From Asanoa iriomotensis (GTDB lineage Bacteria; Actinomycetota; Actinomycetes; Mycobacteriales; Micromonosporaceae), in NCBI RefSeq assembly GCF_016862515.1, contig NZ_BONC01000004.1, positions 62,001 through 126,000 on the forward strand: a stretch of 64,000 bases of DNA. Direction: 5' to 3'. The translations under genes were made by a program, and so were the position numbers. Under the pieces are notes generated by a model. That model ran no database searches and was not told where the DNA came from. It was given only the letters and a program-made list of their open reading frames with translations. This document shows, piece after piece, positions 9,048 to 17,534 of this stretch. Every line of letters starts with the position of its first letter. Position 1 is the first letter of the stretch.

Positions 9048-10532
9048 TTACAGCGTCAGGAGCTTGAATCCGCCTCCCTCGCCGAGGATCCGGGCCGACC
9101 AGAAGCCGCCGTCGCCCTTGCCGGGATACCACGCCAGGGTTCCGTCGGTGTAGACGGCGAGCAGGTCGGCCTTGGCGTCACCGTCGAGGTCGGCCAGGGA
9201 CATCAGCCTGAAGCCCGCCGGTCCCAGGATCCGGGCCGACCAGAACGAACCGTCGCCCTTGCCGGGATACCAGGCCAACGTGTAGTCGTCGTACAGAGCG
9301 AGCAGGTCGGCCTTGCCGTCGCTGTCGAGGTCGGCCAGCGACATCAGCCTGAAGCCCGCCGGACCCAGGATCCGGGCCGACCAGAACGAACCGTCGCCCT
9401 TGCCGGGATACCAGGCCAGGGTGTTGTCCGTGTACAGGGCCAGCAGGTCGGACTTGCCGTCACCGTTCAGATCGGCCAGGGACATCGCTTTGAAGCCGGC
9501 CGGGCCCAGGATTCGCGCCGACCAGAACGTCCCGTCACCCTTGCCGGGATACCACGCCAGCGTGTAGTCGGTGTAGAGCGCGAGCATGTCCTTCTTGCCG
9601 TCCCCGTCGAGGTCGGCCTTCGACATCTGCAGGAAGCCGGCCGGGCCGCCGGTGCGGGCCGACCAGAAGCCGCCGTCGCCCTTGCCGGGATACCACGCCA
9701 CCGTGTTGTCGGTGTACAGCGCGAGGAGATCCGCCTTGCCGTCCCCGTTCAGGTCGTTGCGGGATCCCGACCACGTCCCTCCCCCGCCGCCACCGCCACC
9801 GCCGCCACCGCCGCCGACGCCGTCGGAGGTGGTGCGGGCGGAGACGTACGCGGAGAGGCAACTCTCCCTGATCCCCTCGTCGCTGCAGGCCTTGACGGTG
9901 TAGTTGTATGTCGTGAGTGGATTGAGCGGGAAGTCGTAGTAGGCCCCCGCCTCCACCACGTTCACCTGGACGCTGTTACGAAGGATCCGGTAGTAGAGAC
10001 CTGGCACGCGGTCCCAGGCGAGCATGACGCTGTCGGCGGCGACGCTGGTGACGCGCAGATTCGCCGGCAGGACCGGCGGGCCGTAGCTCGGTGCCGCGGG
10101 CTGGCACGTCACATCGTCGACCACGACATAGGTCATGTCCTGGTACGGGTACCACGTCGGTTTGGAATCGTAGGTGTGGTTGTAGACCTGCGGGCGGGTG
10201 CGGACGCCCCAGTCGATGTAGCGGACCGAGGTCTTGCACCCGGGATCCGCCCGAAAACCGTCGACGTCGTCGTTCCTGGTCTTCGGCGCGACCGACCGGA
10301 TCTGCGCCTGCGGGCACTCGTTTCTCAACCACTCGTCACCGATCTTCGGCTTCATCCGTTCGCCGCACCACCCGTCGACGCCCTGGACCCACCAGGTCGA
10401 GTCGTCGTTGACGAGATCGCAGAAGACGCCGTCGAAGCCGCATTCCTCGGCGGCCGCCGGAGAGGGTTTGAGCGCTACCAGTCCGCTGACGGTGACCAGC
10501 AGAACTGCCAGGCGAGCGAGGAACACCTTCAT
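9048..10532 (-). CDS. Secreted FN3 / FG-GAP (VCBS) repeat protein
   Basis: A 494-residue exported protein. ATG at 10532 is preceded by GGGAG at good spacing and starts MKVFLARLAV with a cleavable signal peptide (PAAAEE). Residues 30-150 are a cysteine-containing unrecognised region. Residues 155-245 read as a fibronectin type III domain (AWDRVPGLYYRILR, TYNYTVKAC). A run of 13 glycines then leads into five 47-residue FG-GAP-like repeats with the Ca-binding pattern DLDGDGKADLLALY and the repeated core WYPGKGDG-FWSAR. Such repeats build integrin-like propellers, although five blades would be fewer than seven. An extracellular adhesion or carbohydrate-related role is inferred. Confidence 0.85.
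   Translation of the reverse strand: MKVFLARLAVLLVTVSGLVALKPSPAAAEECGFDGVFCDLVNDDSTWWVQGVDGWCGERMKPKIGDEWLRNECPQAQIRSVAPKTRNDDVDGFRADPGCKTSVRYIDWGVRTRPQVYNHTYDSKPTWYPYQDMTYVVVDDVTCQPAAPSYGPPVLPANLRVTSVAADSVMLAWDRVPGLYYRILRNSVQVNVVEAGAYYDFPLNPLTTYNYTVKACSDEGIRESCLSAYVSARTTSDGVGGGGGGGGGGGGGTWSGSRNDLNGDGKADLLALYTDNTVAWYPGKGDGGFWSARTGGPAGFLQMSKADLDGDGKKDMLALYTDYTLAWYPGKGDGTFWSARILGPAGFKAMSLADLNGDGKSDLLALYTDNTLAWYPGKGDGSFWSARILGPAGFRLMSLADLDSDGKADLLALYDDYTLAWYPGKGDGSFWSARILGPAGFRLMSLADLDGDAKADLLAVYTDGTLAWYPGKGDGGFWSARILGEGGGFKLLTL
9060..9764 (-). repeat. Five tandem 141-bp repeats encoding FG-GAP units
   Basis: The block CCGGGATAC recurs at 9121, 9262, 9403, 9544 and 9685, exactly 141 bp apart, so each unit is 47 codons. 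Units are near-identical at the DNA level, indicating recent duplication or gene conversion. Confidence 0.95.
9778..9822 (-). repeat. Polyglycine-encoding microsatellite
   Basis: A run of CCG/CCA triplets on the plus strand encodes 13 consecutive glycines between the FN3 domain and the FG-GAP repeats. It acts as a flexible linker and is a likely site of length variation. Confidence 0.85.
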
Positions 10533-10666
10533 GGACCATCTCCCTTCGTTTGTCGCGCGATTCGCGGACACGTGTGGGAAGTAGACGCCGGTGCGTCGCC
10601 GGCCCGCTCGCTTCTTCGACGCACGCGAAAAACCCCAGCTCGCCGGCGGCAACCTCGGGCGCGAGC

Positions 10667-10686
10667 TGTGCGTGCACAAATTGACA
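10667..10686. promoter_or_regulatory. Promoter and palindrome upstream of the HTH regulator
   Basis: TGTGC-GT-GCACA is a 12-bp palindrome at 10667-10678, followed at 10681 by TTGACA, a consensus -35 hexamer. The regulator's ATG is at 10716. I could not identify a matching -10 box, so promoter use is tentative. Autoregulation would be consistent. Confidence 0.4.
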
Positions 10687-10715
10687 TCCCGCACCACTGG
10701 CTCACGGGGGGCCCG

Positions 10716-11741
10716 ATGCGGATCCATTTCACCAAGCACGACCTGGCACGGACCCATCTCGCCGACGGCTTCGACGCGATGTGGGAGTTGGTCAACAGCT
10801 TGCAGGCACTGCAGGGTGGCTACGGCGGCAGCACGTGTGCCGCCTGGCGGCGGCGGACGGCGGCGGAGCTGCGCCAGGCCGGTCTGGATCGGACAGTCCG
10901 GCACCGGCTGTTCCCGATCGCGCCGCATGCCGCGTACTTTCCCGATCTCCTCACGCCGCCCGAGGGCCGGTTGGGTCCGGCGGCGGCCGTCGAAGCGCTG
11001 TCACACACACCGTCCCGGCGCCTGGCGGCGGAAATCGGGCGGCTCGGCGGCACGGCCGGGGCCGGCGGCTGGTTGGACGATCTGCGGGCGGGACGCCCGA
11101 GGGCGTTGGGCGAGTTGGGCGCGACGCTGCGGGCGTACTACCGCCACGCGATCGCCCCGCATGTCGACGCCATCGGTGCGAGTGTCCACGACGACCTCGC
11201 CGCTCGCCGCGTCGAGGTCCGGGACCGTGGGGTCGAGGCGCTGCTGGCGACGTTCCGGCCGATGCTGCGTTGGGAGCCGCCGTTTCTCGAGGTGCCCCGA
11301 CACCCGTCCCGGCGGGACATCCGCCTCGACGGCCGCGGCCTCGTGCTGGTGCCGTCGTACTTCTGCCGGTTGCACCCGCTGACGATCTTCGACCCGGACC
11401 TGCCCCAGGTGCTGGTGTACCCCGTGGCGCATCGGACGGCGTCACCCCGTCCCGGCGCGGGTGACCGTCCGCTGGTCCGGCTGCTCGGCGAAACCCGGGC
11501 CATGGTGCTGCTGGCGGCCCGCGGCGGCGCGACGAACGGCGAGTTGGCCCGACGGCTCGGCATCTCGGCGGCCGCGGTCAGCCACCACACCACGATCCTG
11601 CGCGACGCCGGCCTGCTGGCCAGCCGCCGGAGCGGGGCCACGGTCCAGCACTCGATCACCCGCCTCGGTGCGGCGATCGTGCGGCGAGCTCCGGAGACGG
11701 CGTCGGTGCCGGCGGTCGTGGACCCCTGCGGCGGCGGATGA
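10716..11741 (+). CDS. ArsR-like winged-helix regulator with DUF5937-type N-terminal region
   Basis: A 341-residue protein. The last 80 residues are an ArsR-like winged helix: LLGETRAMVLLAARGGATNGELARRLGISAAAVSHHTTILRDAGLL. The first 240 residues match the actinobacterial arrangement in which a helical domain (IHFTKHDLARTHLADGFDAMWEL) precedes the HTH, as in DUF5937 proteins. The ligand is unknown. ATG 10716 lies downstream of a TTGACA box. Its last 86 bp overlap the convergent DedA gene, so the two transcripts are antisense to each other at the 3' ends. Confidence 0.8.
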   Translation: MRIHFTKHDLARTHLADGFDAMWELVNSLQALQGGYGGSTCAAWRRRTAAELRQAGLDRTVRHRLFPIAPHAAYFPDLLTPPEGRLGPAAAVEALSHTPSRRLAAEIGRLGGTAGAGGWLDDLRAGRPRALGELGATLRAYYRHAIAPHVDAIGASVHDDLAARRVEVRDRGVEALLATFRPMLRWEPPFLEVPRHPSRRDIRLDGRGLVLVPSYFCRLHPLTIFDPDLPQVLVYPVAHRTASPRPGAGDRPLVRLLGETRAMVLLAARGGATNGELARRLGISAAAVSHHTTILRDAGLLASRRSGATVQHSITRLGAAIVRRAPETASVPAVVDPCGGG

Positions 11742-12285
11742 AGCGCACCGCCTCCACCACCACAGTGACCGACAGCGCGAGGCCCAGGCCGAGCAGGAGG
11801 CCGCGGATCGGGTCGCCCTCGAAGGCCGCGCCGCCGAAGAAGCCGATCAGGGCCGAGTAGAGCGCCCAGACCAGGGCCGCGACCGCGTCGAACGGGGTGA
11901 ACCGCGATCGCGGATAGCGCAACGCGCCCATCGACACCGTCACCGCCGTCCGGCCACCCGGGATGAACCGGGCAACCACGAGGATGAGCCCGCCGCGTTC
12001 CGCGATCGCGGATCGGGCCCAGGCCAGGCGCTTAACCGGTTTACGACCGACGAGCCGACCCAACGCGTACGAGATGTGGTCGCCGGCAAACGCACCGGCG
12101 GCCGCGAAACCGACCAGGGGCACCAGGTCGGGTTGCCCGGCGGCCGCGAACACCCCGGCCGTGATGACCGCCGTCTCGGCCGGCACGACCGGGAAGAAGC
12201 CGTCCAGCATCGCGAGCGTGAAGATGAGCATGTAGACCCAGGGCGAGGACATCACGTCGTGGAGGAGTTGCAGCACGCCATCCAT
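11656..12285 (-). CDS. DedA family integral membrane protein
   Basis: A 209-residue DedA/SNARE-associated family protein. Diagnostic stretches are FFPVVPAETAVITAG (N-terminal re-entrant region), GDHISYALGRLVGRK, and ARFIPGGRTAVTVSMGALRY, the conserved arginine-glycine motif required in DedA proteins. Several hydrophobic helices follow. DedA proteins act in membrane lipid (undecaprenyl phosphate or phospholipid) translocation and proton-dependent homeostasis; this is family knowledge. The basic proline-rich C-terminus (residues 180-209) is the part encoded opposite the neighbouring regulator. It is downstream of a TetR gene and separated from it by a hairpin. Confidence 0.9.
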   Translation of the reverse strand: MDGVLQLLHDVMSSPWVYMLIFTLAMLDGFFPVVPAETAVITAGVFAAAGQPDLVPLVGFAAAGAFAGDHISYALGRLVGRKPVKRLAWARSAIAERGGLILVVARFIPGGRTAVTVSMGALRYPRSRFTPFDAVAALVWALYSALIGFFGGAAFEGDPIRGLLLGLGLALSVTVVVEAVRFIRRRRGPRPPAPTPSPELAARSPHRGG

Positions 12286-12320
12286 GCCGTCCAGCCTCGG
12301 CGCCGCGAGCGCGCACGGGC

Positions 12321-12337
12321 ACCGGGAGAGTCCCGGT
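12321..12337. terminator. Short terminator-like hairpin
   Basis: ACCGGGA pairs perfectly with TCCCGGT around GAG, about 40 bp beyond the stop of the TetR gene and 36 bp before the DedA start, so it may separate the two minus-strand genes. No T-run. Confidence 0.45.
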
Positions 12338-12376
12338 CGGTCCCCGGAGATCGCCGTCGGGGAAAACCCGCCGGGG

Positions 12377-12994
12377 TCAGGCCGGCAGGCCCGAGGTGAG
12401 CAGGCGAAACGCGTTGTCGGCGGCCGCCTTGGCCGACTCGCACACGGAATCAGCGGTTGATCCGGTGGACAGCCGGCGCCAGTTCTCGCGGGCCAGAACC
12501 CGCTGCGCCGCGAGGATCTGTGCGGCCGCGAGCCGGGCCGTCAAGGCGTCGAGGGGCGGCCCGAGCGCCTCGGCCAACGCCTCCTCGTCGCGGCCGATGT
12601 AGTCGTTGACCCGCGCCGACAGACTCGGCGTCGAGAACACCATGTTGTGGAACGCGAGCACCTGCGGGTGGTCGTTGAGGCCGGTCACGGGATCGCGGCG
12701 GGCCAACCCGTCGAGGAAGTGCGCGTGCAGGGCGCCCAGGGGTGTCAAGCCCGCCGGCCGCGCCCGGACCACCCGCGCCGCCTCGCCCGCGTGGTCGGCG
12801 AACCGGTGCAGCACCAGGTCTTCCTTCGACGGGAAGTAGCGGAACAACGTGGGCTTGGAGATCTCGGCCGCCGCCGCGACGTCGGCCACGGAGACCCCGT
12901 CGAACCCGCGCTCCAGGAACAGCGCGATCGCGGCGGCCGACACGGCGTCGTGCGTGCGCTGCCGCTTGCGTTCCCGCAGGCCGATCTCCGCCAT
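12377..12994 (-). CDS. TetR family transcriptional regulator
   Basis: A 205-residue TetR repressor. The N-terminal HTH is clear at residues 10-55 (TAAAI-LFLERGFDGVSVADVA, ISKPTLFRYFPSKEDL). The rest is an all-helical ligand-binding domain with an aromatic-rich middle. It is divergent from the HelR-like gene with only 54 bp between starts, containing a TACTG-N5-CAGTA inverted repeat. It therefore probably controls itself and helR (inference from layout). The inducer is unknown. Confidence 0.9.
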   Translation of the reverse strand: MAEIGLRERKRQRTHDAVSAAAIALFLERGFDGVSVADVAAAAEISKPTLFRYFPSKEDLVLHRFADHAGEAARVVRARPAGLTPLGALHAHFLDGLARRDPVTGLNDHPQVLAFHNMVFSTPSLSARVNDYIGRDEEALAEALGPPLDALTARLAAAQILAAQRVLARENWRRLSTGSTADSVCESAKAAADNAFRLLTSGLPA

Positions 12995-13023
12995 GACGAC
13001 AACCGTACCATCGCTGAGACTTG

Positions 13024-13049
13024 GTAAAATTCGTTACTGAGTTACAGTA
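13024..13049. promoter_or_regulatory. Operator/promoter between TetR gene and helR
   Basis: TAAAAT at 13025-13030 is a good -10 hexamer in a 54-bp divergent gap. TACTG and CAGTA at 13035-13049 form an inverted repeat with 5-bp spacing that touches the helR start codon; GTAA-N6-TTAC at 13024-13037 is another. Binding by the adjacent TetR protein would block both directions. Confidence 0.5.
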
Positions 13050-15082
13050 TGAGCGTGTCGGACTTCGCTGACGAGTTGGTGTTCCTCGCCCGCGCCCGCG
13101 CCGCGCTGGCCTGGATGCTCGACCACGCCCGGATGCGGGTCGCCACCGGCGACCAGGTGGCCGGCGACCGCTACACCGCCGAGACGCTGGGCCGGATGCT
13201 CAAGAGCTACGCGAAGGAGCTGGCCGAGGAACCCGACAGTCCGCTGTATTTCGGACGGCTGCGGTTCGGCGATGGGCCGGACGCCGGCGAGCACCGCGAC
13301 CAGAGCTACTACATCGGCCGGCGGCGGATCACCGACGCGGCCGGCGAGCCGCTGGTGATCGACTGGCGGGCGCCAGTGTCCGCGCGCTTCTACCGGGCCA
13401 GCGCCCGCGACCGCCAGGGCGTGACCGCGCGGCGCCGGTTCGGCTGGAGCAGCCACCACCCGGTCCAGCTCACCGGCTTCGAGGACGAGCGCCTCGACCA
13501 GGGTGAGGAGCTCGGCACCGCCAGCCGGCTGCTGACCGCGGAGATCGAGCGGCCGCGGGTCGGGCCGATGCGCGACATCGTCGCCACGATCCAGCCCGAG
13601 CAGGACGAGCTGGTCCGTGCCGACCTCGACCGGTCGCTGTGCGTACAAGGTGGCCCTGGCACCGGAAAGACCGCCGTCGGGCTGCACCGGGCGGCGTACC
13701 TGCTCTACCAGCACCGCCGCCGGCTCAGCCGCAACGGCGTGCTGGTGGTCGGGCCCAACCCGGCTTTCCTGCGCTACATCTCCGCGGTGCTGCCGGCGCT
13801 CGGCGAGGTGGACGTGCGGCAGCAGACGCTCGACGAGGTGCTGCGGGAGAGCCCGGCGCGGGCGACCGACACCGACGAGGCCGCTCGGGTGAAGCACGAC
13901 GCGCGGATGGCGGCCGTGCTGCGCCGGGCGGTCTACGCGCACGTCGCCGAGCCGGGCGGGCCGATCGCGGTGCCCGTCGACGCCTACCGGCTGCGCATCG
14001 GCGCCGTGGCACTGGCCCGGCAGGTGGCCGAGGTCCGGGCCGCCGACGTGCCCTACGGCGTGGGCCGGGAACGGTTGCGCGCCCGGATCGTCGCCCTGCT
14101 CCAGCGCCAGTTGGAGGCGCGCGGCGAGAGCCCCGGCCGGGCCTGGCTGGAGAAGATCGGCCGCGCGGCAGCCGTCACGGCGGCGCTCGACCAGGCCTGG
14201 CCGAAGATCCGGCCCGAGGAACTGCTGACCACGCTGCTGAGCGACCCCGACACGCTGGCGAGCGCGGCCGACGGCATCCTGACCGACGGCGAGCAGAAGG
14301 TCATCGCGTGGGAACGGCCGCCGCGCACCTTCAAGACCGCGAAATGGTCCGTGGCCGACCACGCGCTGCTCGACGAGATCGCCGGGCTGATCGACCACCC
14401 GACCGGCTACCGCCACATCGTCGTGGACGAGGCCCAGGACCTGTCCCCCATGCAGTGCCGCGCGCTCGCCCGGCGCAGCGCGCACGGCTCGCTGACCGTG
14501 CTCGGCGACCTCGCGCAGGGCACGACGCCGTGGGCCGCCGCCGACTGGCCCGCACAACTGGCCCACCTGGGCAAGCCCGACGCTCCGGTCGAGGCGCTCA
14601 CGCTGGGCTTCCGCGTGCCCGCCGCGGTGCTCGCCCTCGCCAACCGCCTGCTGCCCGGCCTGCACGCCGCGGCGCCGGCCACCCGGTCGGTCCGCACCGA
14701 CGGCGCGCTGCGGATCCGGCCGGCACCCGATCTCGGGGCCGCGACGGTCGCCGCCGTCGGCGGCGCCCTCGGACACGAGGGTTCCATCGCCGTGATCGCC
14801 GCCGACCCGCTGCTGGCGGACCTGACCGTGGCCCTGCGGCGCGCCGGCGTGAGCGTCAACCTCGCCGGCGAGGACGAGCCCGACCGCCGGGTGACCGTGC
14901 TGCCGGCCGGGCTCGCCAAGGGCCTGGAGTTCGACCACGTGATCGTCGTGGAACCCGACGACATCGTGCGCGCCGAGCCACGCGGCCTCAACCGGTTGTA
15001 CGTGGTGCTCACCCGCGCCGTCTCCCGGCTGGACGTGCTGCACTCGCGGCCGCTGCCCGCGCTCCTCGCCGCCGTCGAGTAG
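13049..15082 (+). CDS. helR: HelR/HelD-type RNA polymerase-recycling motor (superfamily 1 helicase-like)
   Basis: A 677-residue UvrD-like ATPase. Walker A is GGPGTGKT near residue 203, Walker B VVDEAQDLSPMQ near 459, and late motifs are VLPAGLAKGLEFDHVIV and RLYVVLTRA. The N-terminal 130 residues form an antiparallel coiled-coil arm, and IDWRAPVSARFYRA is the conserved stretch found in actinobacterial HelD/HelR proteins just before the ATPase core. Proteins of this class bind RNA polymerase, remove it from stalled or rifamycin-bound complexes and confer rifamycin tolerance. A classical rifamycin-associated element was not seen upstream; instead a TetR gene is divergent. No SD is evident, so translation may be from a very short leader. 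Confidence 0.85.
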   Translation: MSVSDFADELVFLARARAALAWMLDHARMRVATGDQVAGDRYTAETLGRMLKSYAKELAEEPDSPLYFGRLRFGDGPDAGEHRDQSYYIGRRRITDAAGEPLVIDWRAPVSARFYRASARDRQGVTARRRFGWSSHHPVQLTGFEDERLDQGEELGTASRLLTAEIERPRVGPMRDIVATIQPEQDELVRADLDRSLCVQGGPGTGKTAVGLHRAAYLLYQHRRRLSRNGVLVVGPNPAFLRYISAVLPALGEVDVRQQTLDEVLRESPARATDTDEAARVKHDARMAAVLRRAVYAHVAEPGGPIAVPVDAYRLRIGAVALARQVAEVRAADVPYGVGRERLRARIVALLQRQLEARGESPGRAWLEKIGRAAAVTAALDQAWPKIRPEELLTTLLSDPDTLASAADGILTDGEQKVIAWERPPRTFKTAKWSVADHALLDEIAGLIDHPTGYRHIVVDEAQDLSPMQCRALARRSAHGSLTVLGDLAQGTTPWAAADWPAQLAHLGKPDAPVEALTLGFRVPAAVLALANRLLPGLHAAAPATRSVRTDGALRIRPAPDLGAATVAAVGGALGHEGSIAVIAADPLLADLTVALRRAGVSVNLAGEDEPDRRVTVLPAGLAKGLEFDHVIVVEPDDIVRAEPRGLNRLYVVLTRAVSRLDVLHSRPLPALLAAVE

Positions 15083-15109
15083 CCGCAGCCGGGCTCCCAT
15101 GATAGACAA

Positions 15110-15124
15110 ACATCATTGTGATGT
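15110..15124. promoter_or_regulatory. Palindrome upstream of the exported esterase
   Basis: ACATCA and TGATGT flank TTG as a perfect 6-bp inverted repeat, 22 bp upstream of the esterase ATG. An AT-rich palindrome at this place fits an operator; the regulator is unknown. Confidence 0.45.
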
Positions 15125-15146
15125 ACGTCGAGTCGAAGGAGCCCGC

Positions 15147-16394
15147 ATGCCAGCACCGATCAGCCGCCGCTCCGTCCTCGCCGCGGGTGCGGGTGCCGTC
15201 GCGGGGCTGTCCCTGCCGGCCGCCGCCGGTGCCCGTGGGCACTCCGTGCGGTTCACCCTCAACGCCGAGGTGCTCGACGGTGGCGAGCAGGTCACGTCCG
15301 TCACCCTCGACACCGCGCGGCTCGGCCGCGTCGACCCCGCCAGCCTGACGGCCGCGACCTTCTCCGTGCACGCGAAGGCCACCAGCCCGATCCCGATCGC
15401 CGCCGGGGACCAGATCTTCAGCGAGTACGATGTGGACCGTGCGGTGACGGCCGCCCGGCTCGACCGGCGTGGCAACGTCGTGCTCGACCTGAGCTACGCC
15501 GAGGGCCAGACCGGCGGCGGCACCCTCGGCTACATCCTGAGCAGGGGCCGCAACGTCCAGCTCGACCTCGTCTACACCATCACCCAACACGCGCCGCTCG
15601 TCGTGCGGGGCCGCGGCGCGGTGACGATCGACTCGTTCGCCCAAGGACGACTGTCCAATCCAGAGGTTGACGCTTTCGGCTACCACACCTCGCGATCGGG
15701 CATGAAATATCGGTTGTACGCGCCCGATCGCCGGCCCGGCAAGCGTCCGCTGATCGTCTGGCTGCACGGTGGCGGCGAGGGCGCTTCGCTGCCTGACGAC
15801 TACTACGACAACGAGACCACGCTGCGCGCCAACCGCGGCGCGCTGGGCTTCGCGACGCCGGAAGCGCAACGGATCTTCTCCGCGGCGTACGTGGTGGCAC
15901 CGCAGAGCACGTCCTTCTGGCTCGAGGACGGGCCGCGGTTCGCTCCGCTCATCCAGGAGATCGTCGGCGACCTCGCCCGCCGCTACCCGATCGACCGCGA
16001 CCGGATCCACGTCGTCGGCTGCAGCAACGGCGGCTACATGAGCCTGAAGATGACCACGACCTATCCCGACGTGTACGCGGCATCCGTGCCGATCTGCGGC
16101 GTCGTCACGTCTCTCCAGCCGGGCGGGCCGACGATGATCACGGACGCCGAACTGGTGGCGATCAGCACACCGACCTGGCTGGTCGCCTCGCGCGACGACA
16201 CGACGGTGCCGCCGACACCCAACACGGTCCACGCGCACGACCTGATCCCCGGGTCGCTGATGTCGCTGTACGACACCGTCACCTGGGACGGGCACCGGTT
16301 CCCGGGCCACTGGTCCTGGATCTACGTCGCGCGCAACGACCCGAGCGTCGACGGCACCCACATCTGGCAGTGGATGGCCCAGCAGCGGCGCTGA
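15147..16394 (+). CDS. Tat-exported alpha/beta-hydrolase, esterase/PHB-depolymerase-like
   Basis: A 415-residue secreted hydrolase. ATG 15147 follows AAGGAG at ideal distance and opens a twin-arginine signal (ISRRSVLAAG). Residues 35-175 are a beta-sandwich domain of the Ig-like kind that precedes some esterase-depolymerase domains. The catalytic part has LHGGGEG (oxyanion hole), GCSNGG with nucleophile Ser near residue 292, an SRDDTTVPP stretch that could supply the Asp, and GHRFPGHW or DGTHIW for the His. The architecture resembles feruloyl/acetylxylan esterases and PHB depolymerases acting on polymers outside the cell. The exact substrate is unresolved. Confidence 0.8.
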   Translation: MPAPISRRSVLAAGAGAVAGLSLPAAAGARGHSVRFTLNAEVLDGGEQVTSVTLDTARLGRVDPASLTAATFSVHAKATSPIPIAAGDQIFSEYDVDRAVTAARLDRRGNVVLDLSYAEGQTGGGTLGYILSRGRNVQLDLVYTITQHAPLVVRGRGAVTIDSFAQGRLSNPEVDAFGYHTSRSGMKYRLYAPDRRPGKRPLIVWLHGGGEGASLPDDYYDNETTLRANRGALGFATPEAQRIFSAAYVVAPQSTSFWLEDGPRFAPLIQEIVGDLARRYPIDRDRIHVVGCSNGGYMSLKMTTTYPDVYAASVPICGVVTSLQPGGPTMITDAELVAISTPTWLVASRDDTTVPPTPNTVHAHDLIPGSLMSLYDTVTWDGHRFPGHWSWIYVARNDPSVDGTHIWQWMAQQRR

Positions 16395-16397
16395 CGG

Positions 16398-16928
16398 TCA
16401 GACCAGGTCGGCGGGGCGGAGCCGGAAGACCTGCAGGCGCAGGTCATAGTATTTCTCGGTCTCGCCGACCCACTCCATGCCGATGCGCCGGGCGGTCGCC
16501 TGTGCCCGGGCGTTGGTCGGCCGGGCGACCGCGAGCACCTCGTCCCAGCCCTGGTCGAAGGCCCAGCGCGCGACGGCCCGCCCGGCCTCGGCCGCGTACC
16601 CCTGGCCCCAGACGTCGGGGTGCAGTTGCCAGCCCATCTCGAGGTCCTCGCCGCGCGGCGGGAGCGGTAGCAGGACGGCCCCGCCGATCAGCTCGCCGTC
16701 GTCGGAACGTTCGACCGCCCAACGGCCGGCCGGCGCCGGCAGGCGGGCGTCCTCGGCGATCCACTGCTGCAGCACGAGCCGCATCGCATCGACGTCGGGA
16801 ACGCTGTCCATCGCGGGGCTGAGCCACCGGGCGACGTTGGACGCGCTGTAGATGGGCAGTGCCGCCTCGGCGTCGTCGAGCCGCCAGGGGCGCAGGGAGA
16901 GGCGTTCAGTCTTCAGCTCACCGGCCAC
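16398..16928 (-). CDS. RimJ/RimL-type GNAT acetyltransferase
   Basis: A 176-residue GNAT protein starting at GTG 16928. It has the RimJ pattern: ERLSLRPWRLDDAEA at the N-terminus, DLEMGWQLHPDVWGQGYAAEAGRA (motif A with Q-G-Y-A) and NARAQATARRIGMEWVGE near the end. The family acetylates N-termini or small amines. It follows the SnoaL-like gene by 9 bp on the same strand, probably one operon, and converges on the esterase with 3 bp between stops. Confidence 0.85.
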   Translation of the reverse strand: MAGELKTERLSLRPWRLDDAEAALPIYSASNVARWLSPAMDSVPDVDAMRLVLQQWIAEDARLPAPAGRWAVERSDDGELIGGAVLLPLPPRGEDLEMGWQLHPDVWGQGYAAEAGRAVARWAFDQGWDEVLAVARPTNARAQATARRIGMEWVGETEKYYDLRLQVFRLRPADLV

Positions 16929-16937
16929 GCTCCCACT

Positions 16938-17405
16938 CTAGGTCGCGTCGGGGCGGTCCTGCCCGCGGTCGGCGCCGAGCTGGCGGAGGAGTCCGCGGTT
17001 GTCGGTGCGGACCCACTCCTCCACGAGCCGCCCACGGCCGTCAAAACGGAAGATGTTGAGCAGGTCCCAGACGACCCGCCGCCCGTTGGGCGGCAGCGGC
17101 CCGACGGGCGAGTGAGTGAACTCACGCACGAACGTGCCCTCGATCCACGTCTGGCAGGCGAGGTGGTCGCCCTCGGCCAGGATGATCCCGCGCCGGATCA
17201 CCCGGTCGTCGAACGCGGCCCGCAGTGCGGCGAAATAGGCGGTGAGTCCGGCATAGTCGGCCTCGAACCCGTCGGGCCCGTGAAACCGGAACCTTTCGGT
17301 GTCGAAGTAAGTGTCGACCTCGGCCGGATCGTCGGCGGAAACCTCCAGCTCGCCGGCCCTGACGAGCCGGGCAACGAGCTCGTCCCGCGTGATCTCCCCT
17401 GGCAT
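16938..17405 (-). CDS. SnoaL/NTF2-like ester cyclase family protein
   Basis: A 155-residue single-domain protein with ATG at 17405 preceded by AGGAG at 6 nt. The pattern of residues 40-140 (FHGPDGFEADYAGLTAYFAALRAAF, DHLACQTWIEGTF, IFRFDGRGRLVEEW) is that of SnoaL-like NTF2-fold polyketide cyclases and ester cyclases, which are mostly of unknown substrate outside antibiotic clusters. No polyketide genes adjoin it. It is probably co-transcribed with the following GNAT gene. Confidence 0.75.
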   Translation of the reverse strand: MPGEITRDELVARLVRAGELEVSADDPAEVDTYFDTERFRFHGPDGFEADYAGLTAYFAALRAAFDDRVIRRGIILAEGDHLACQTWIEGTFVREFTHSPVGPLPPNGRRVVWDLLNIFRFDGRGRLVEEWVRTDNRGLLRQLGADRGQDRPDAT

Positions 17406-17534
17406 GGCTGCTCCTTGCGGCTCGACGTCGCTCCTGTGTGGACCGTTTGGCTCCGACCGGTAGGGAAGGCATGACCGCCGATCGGGTGGCGTGCGGGATG
17501 TCGACGAATCCGGCCGTTGGGAATGCTCGGATGC

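Noticed and set aside
9060-9764. Regular repeats considered as a possible CRISPR array
   Set aside because: Units are 141 bp, contiguous and in frame within a secreted protein; there are no spacers and no cas genes.
12995-13048. A rifamycin-associated element upstream of helR
   Set aside because: The 54-bp gap contains short AT-rich inverted repeats but not the long GC-rich inverted repeat expected.
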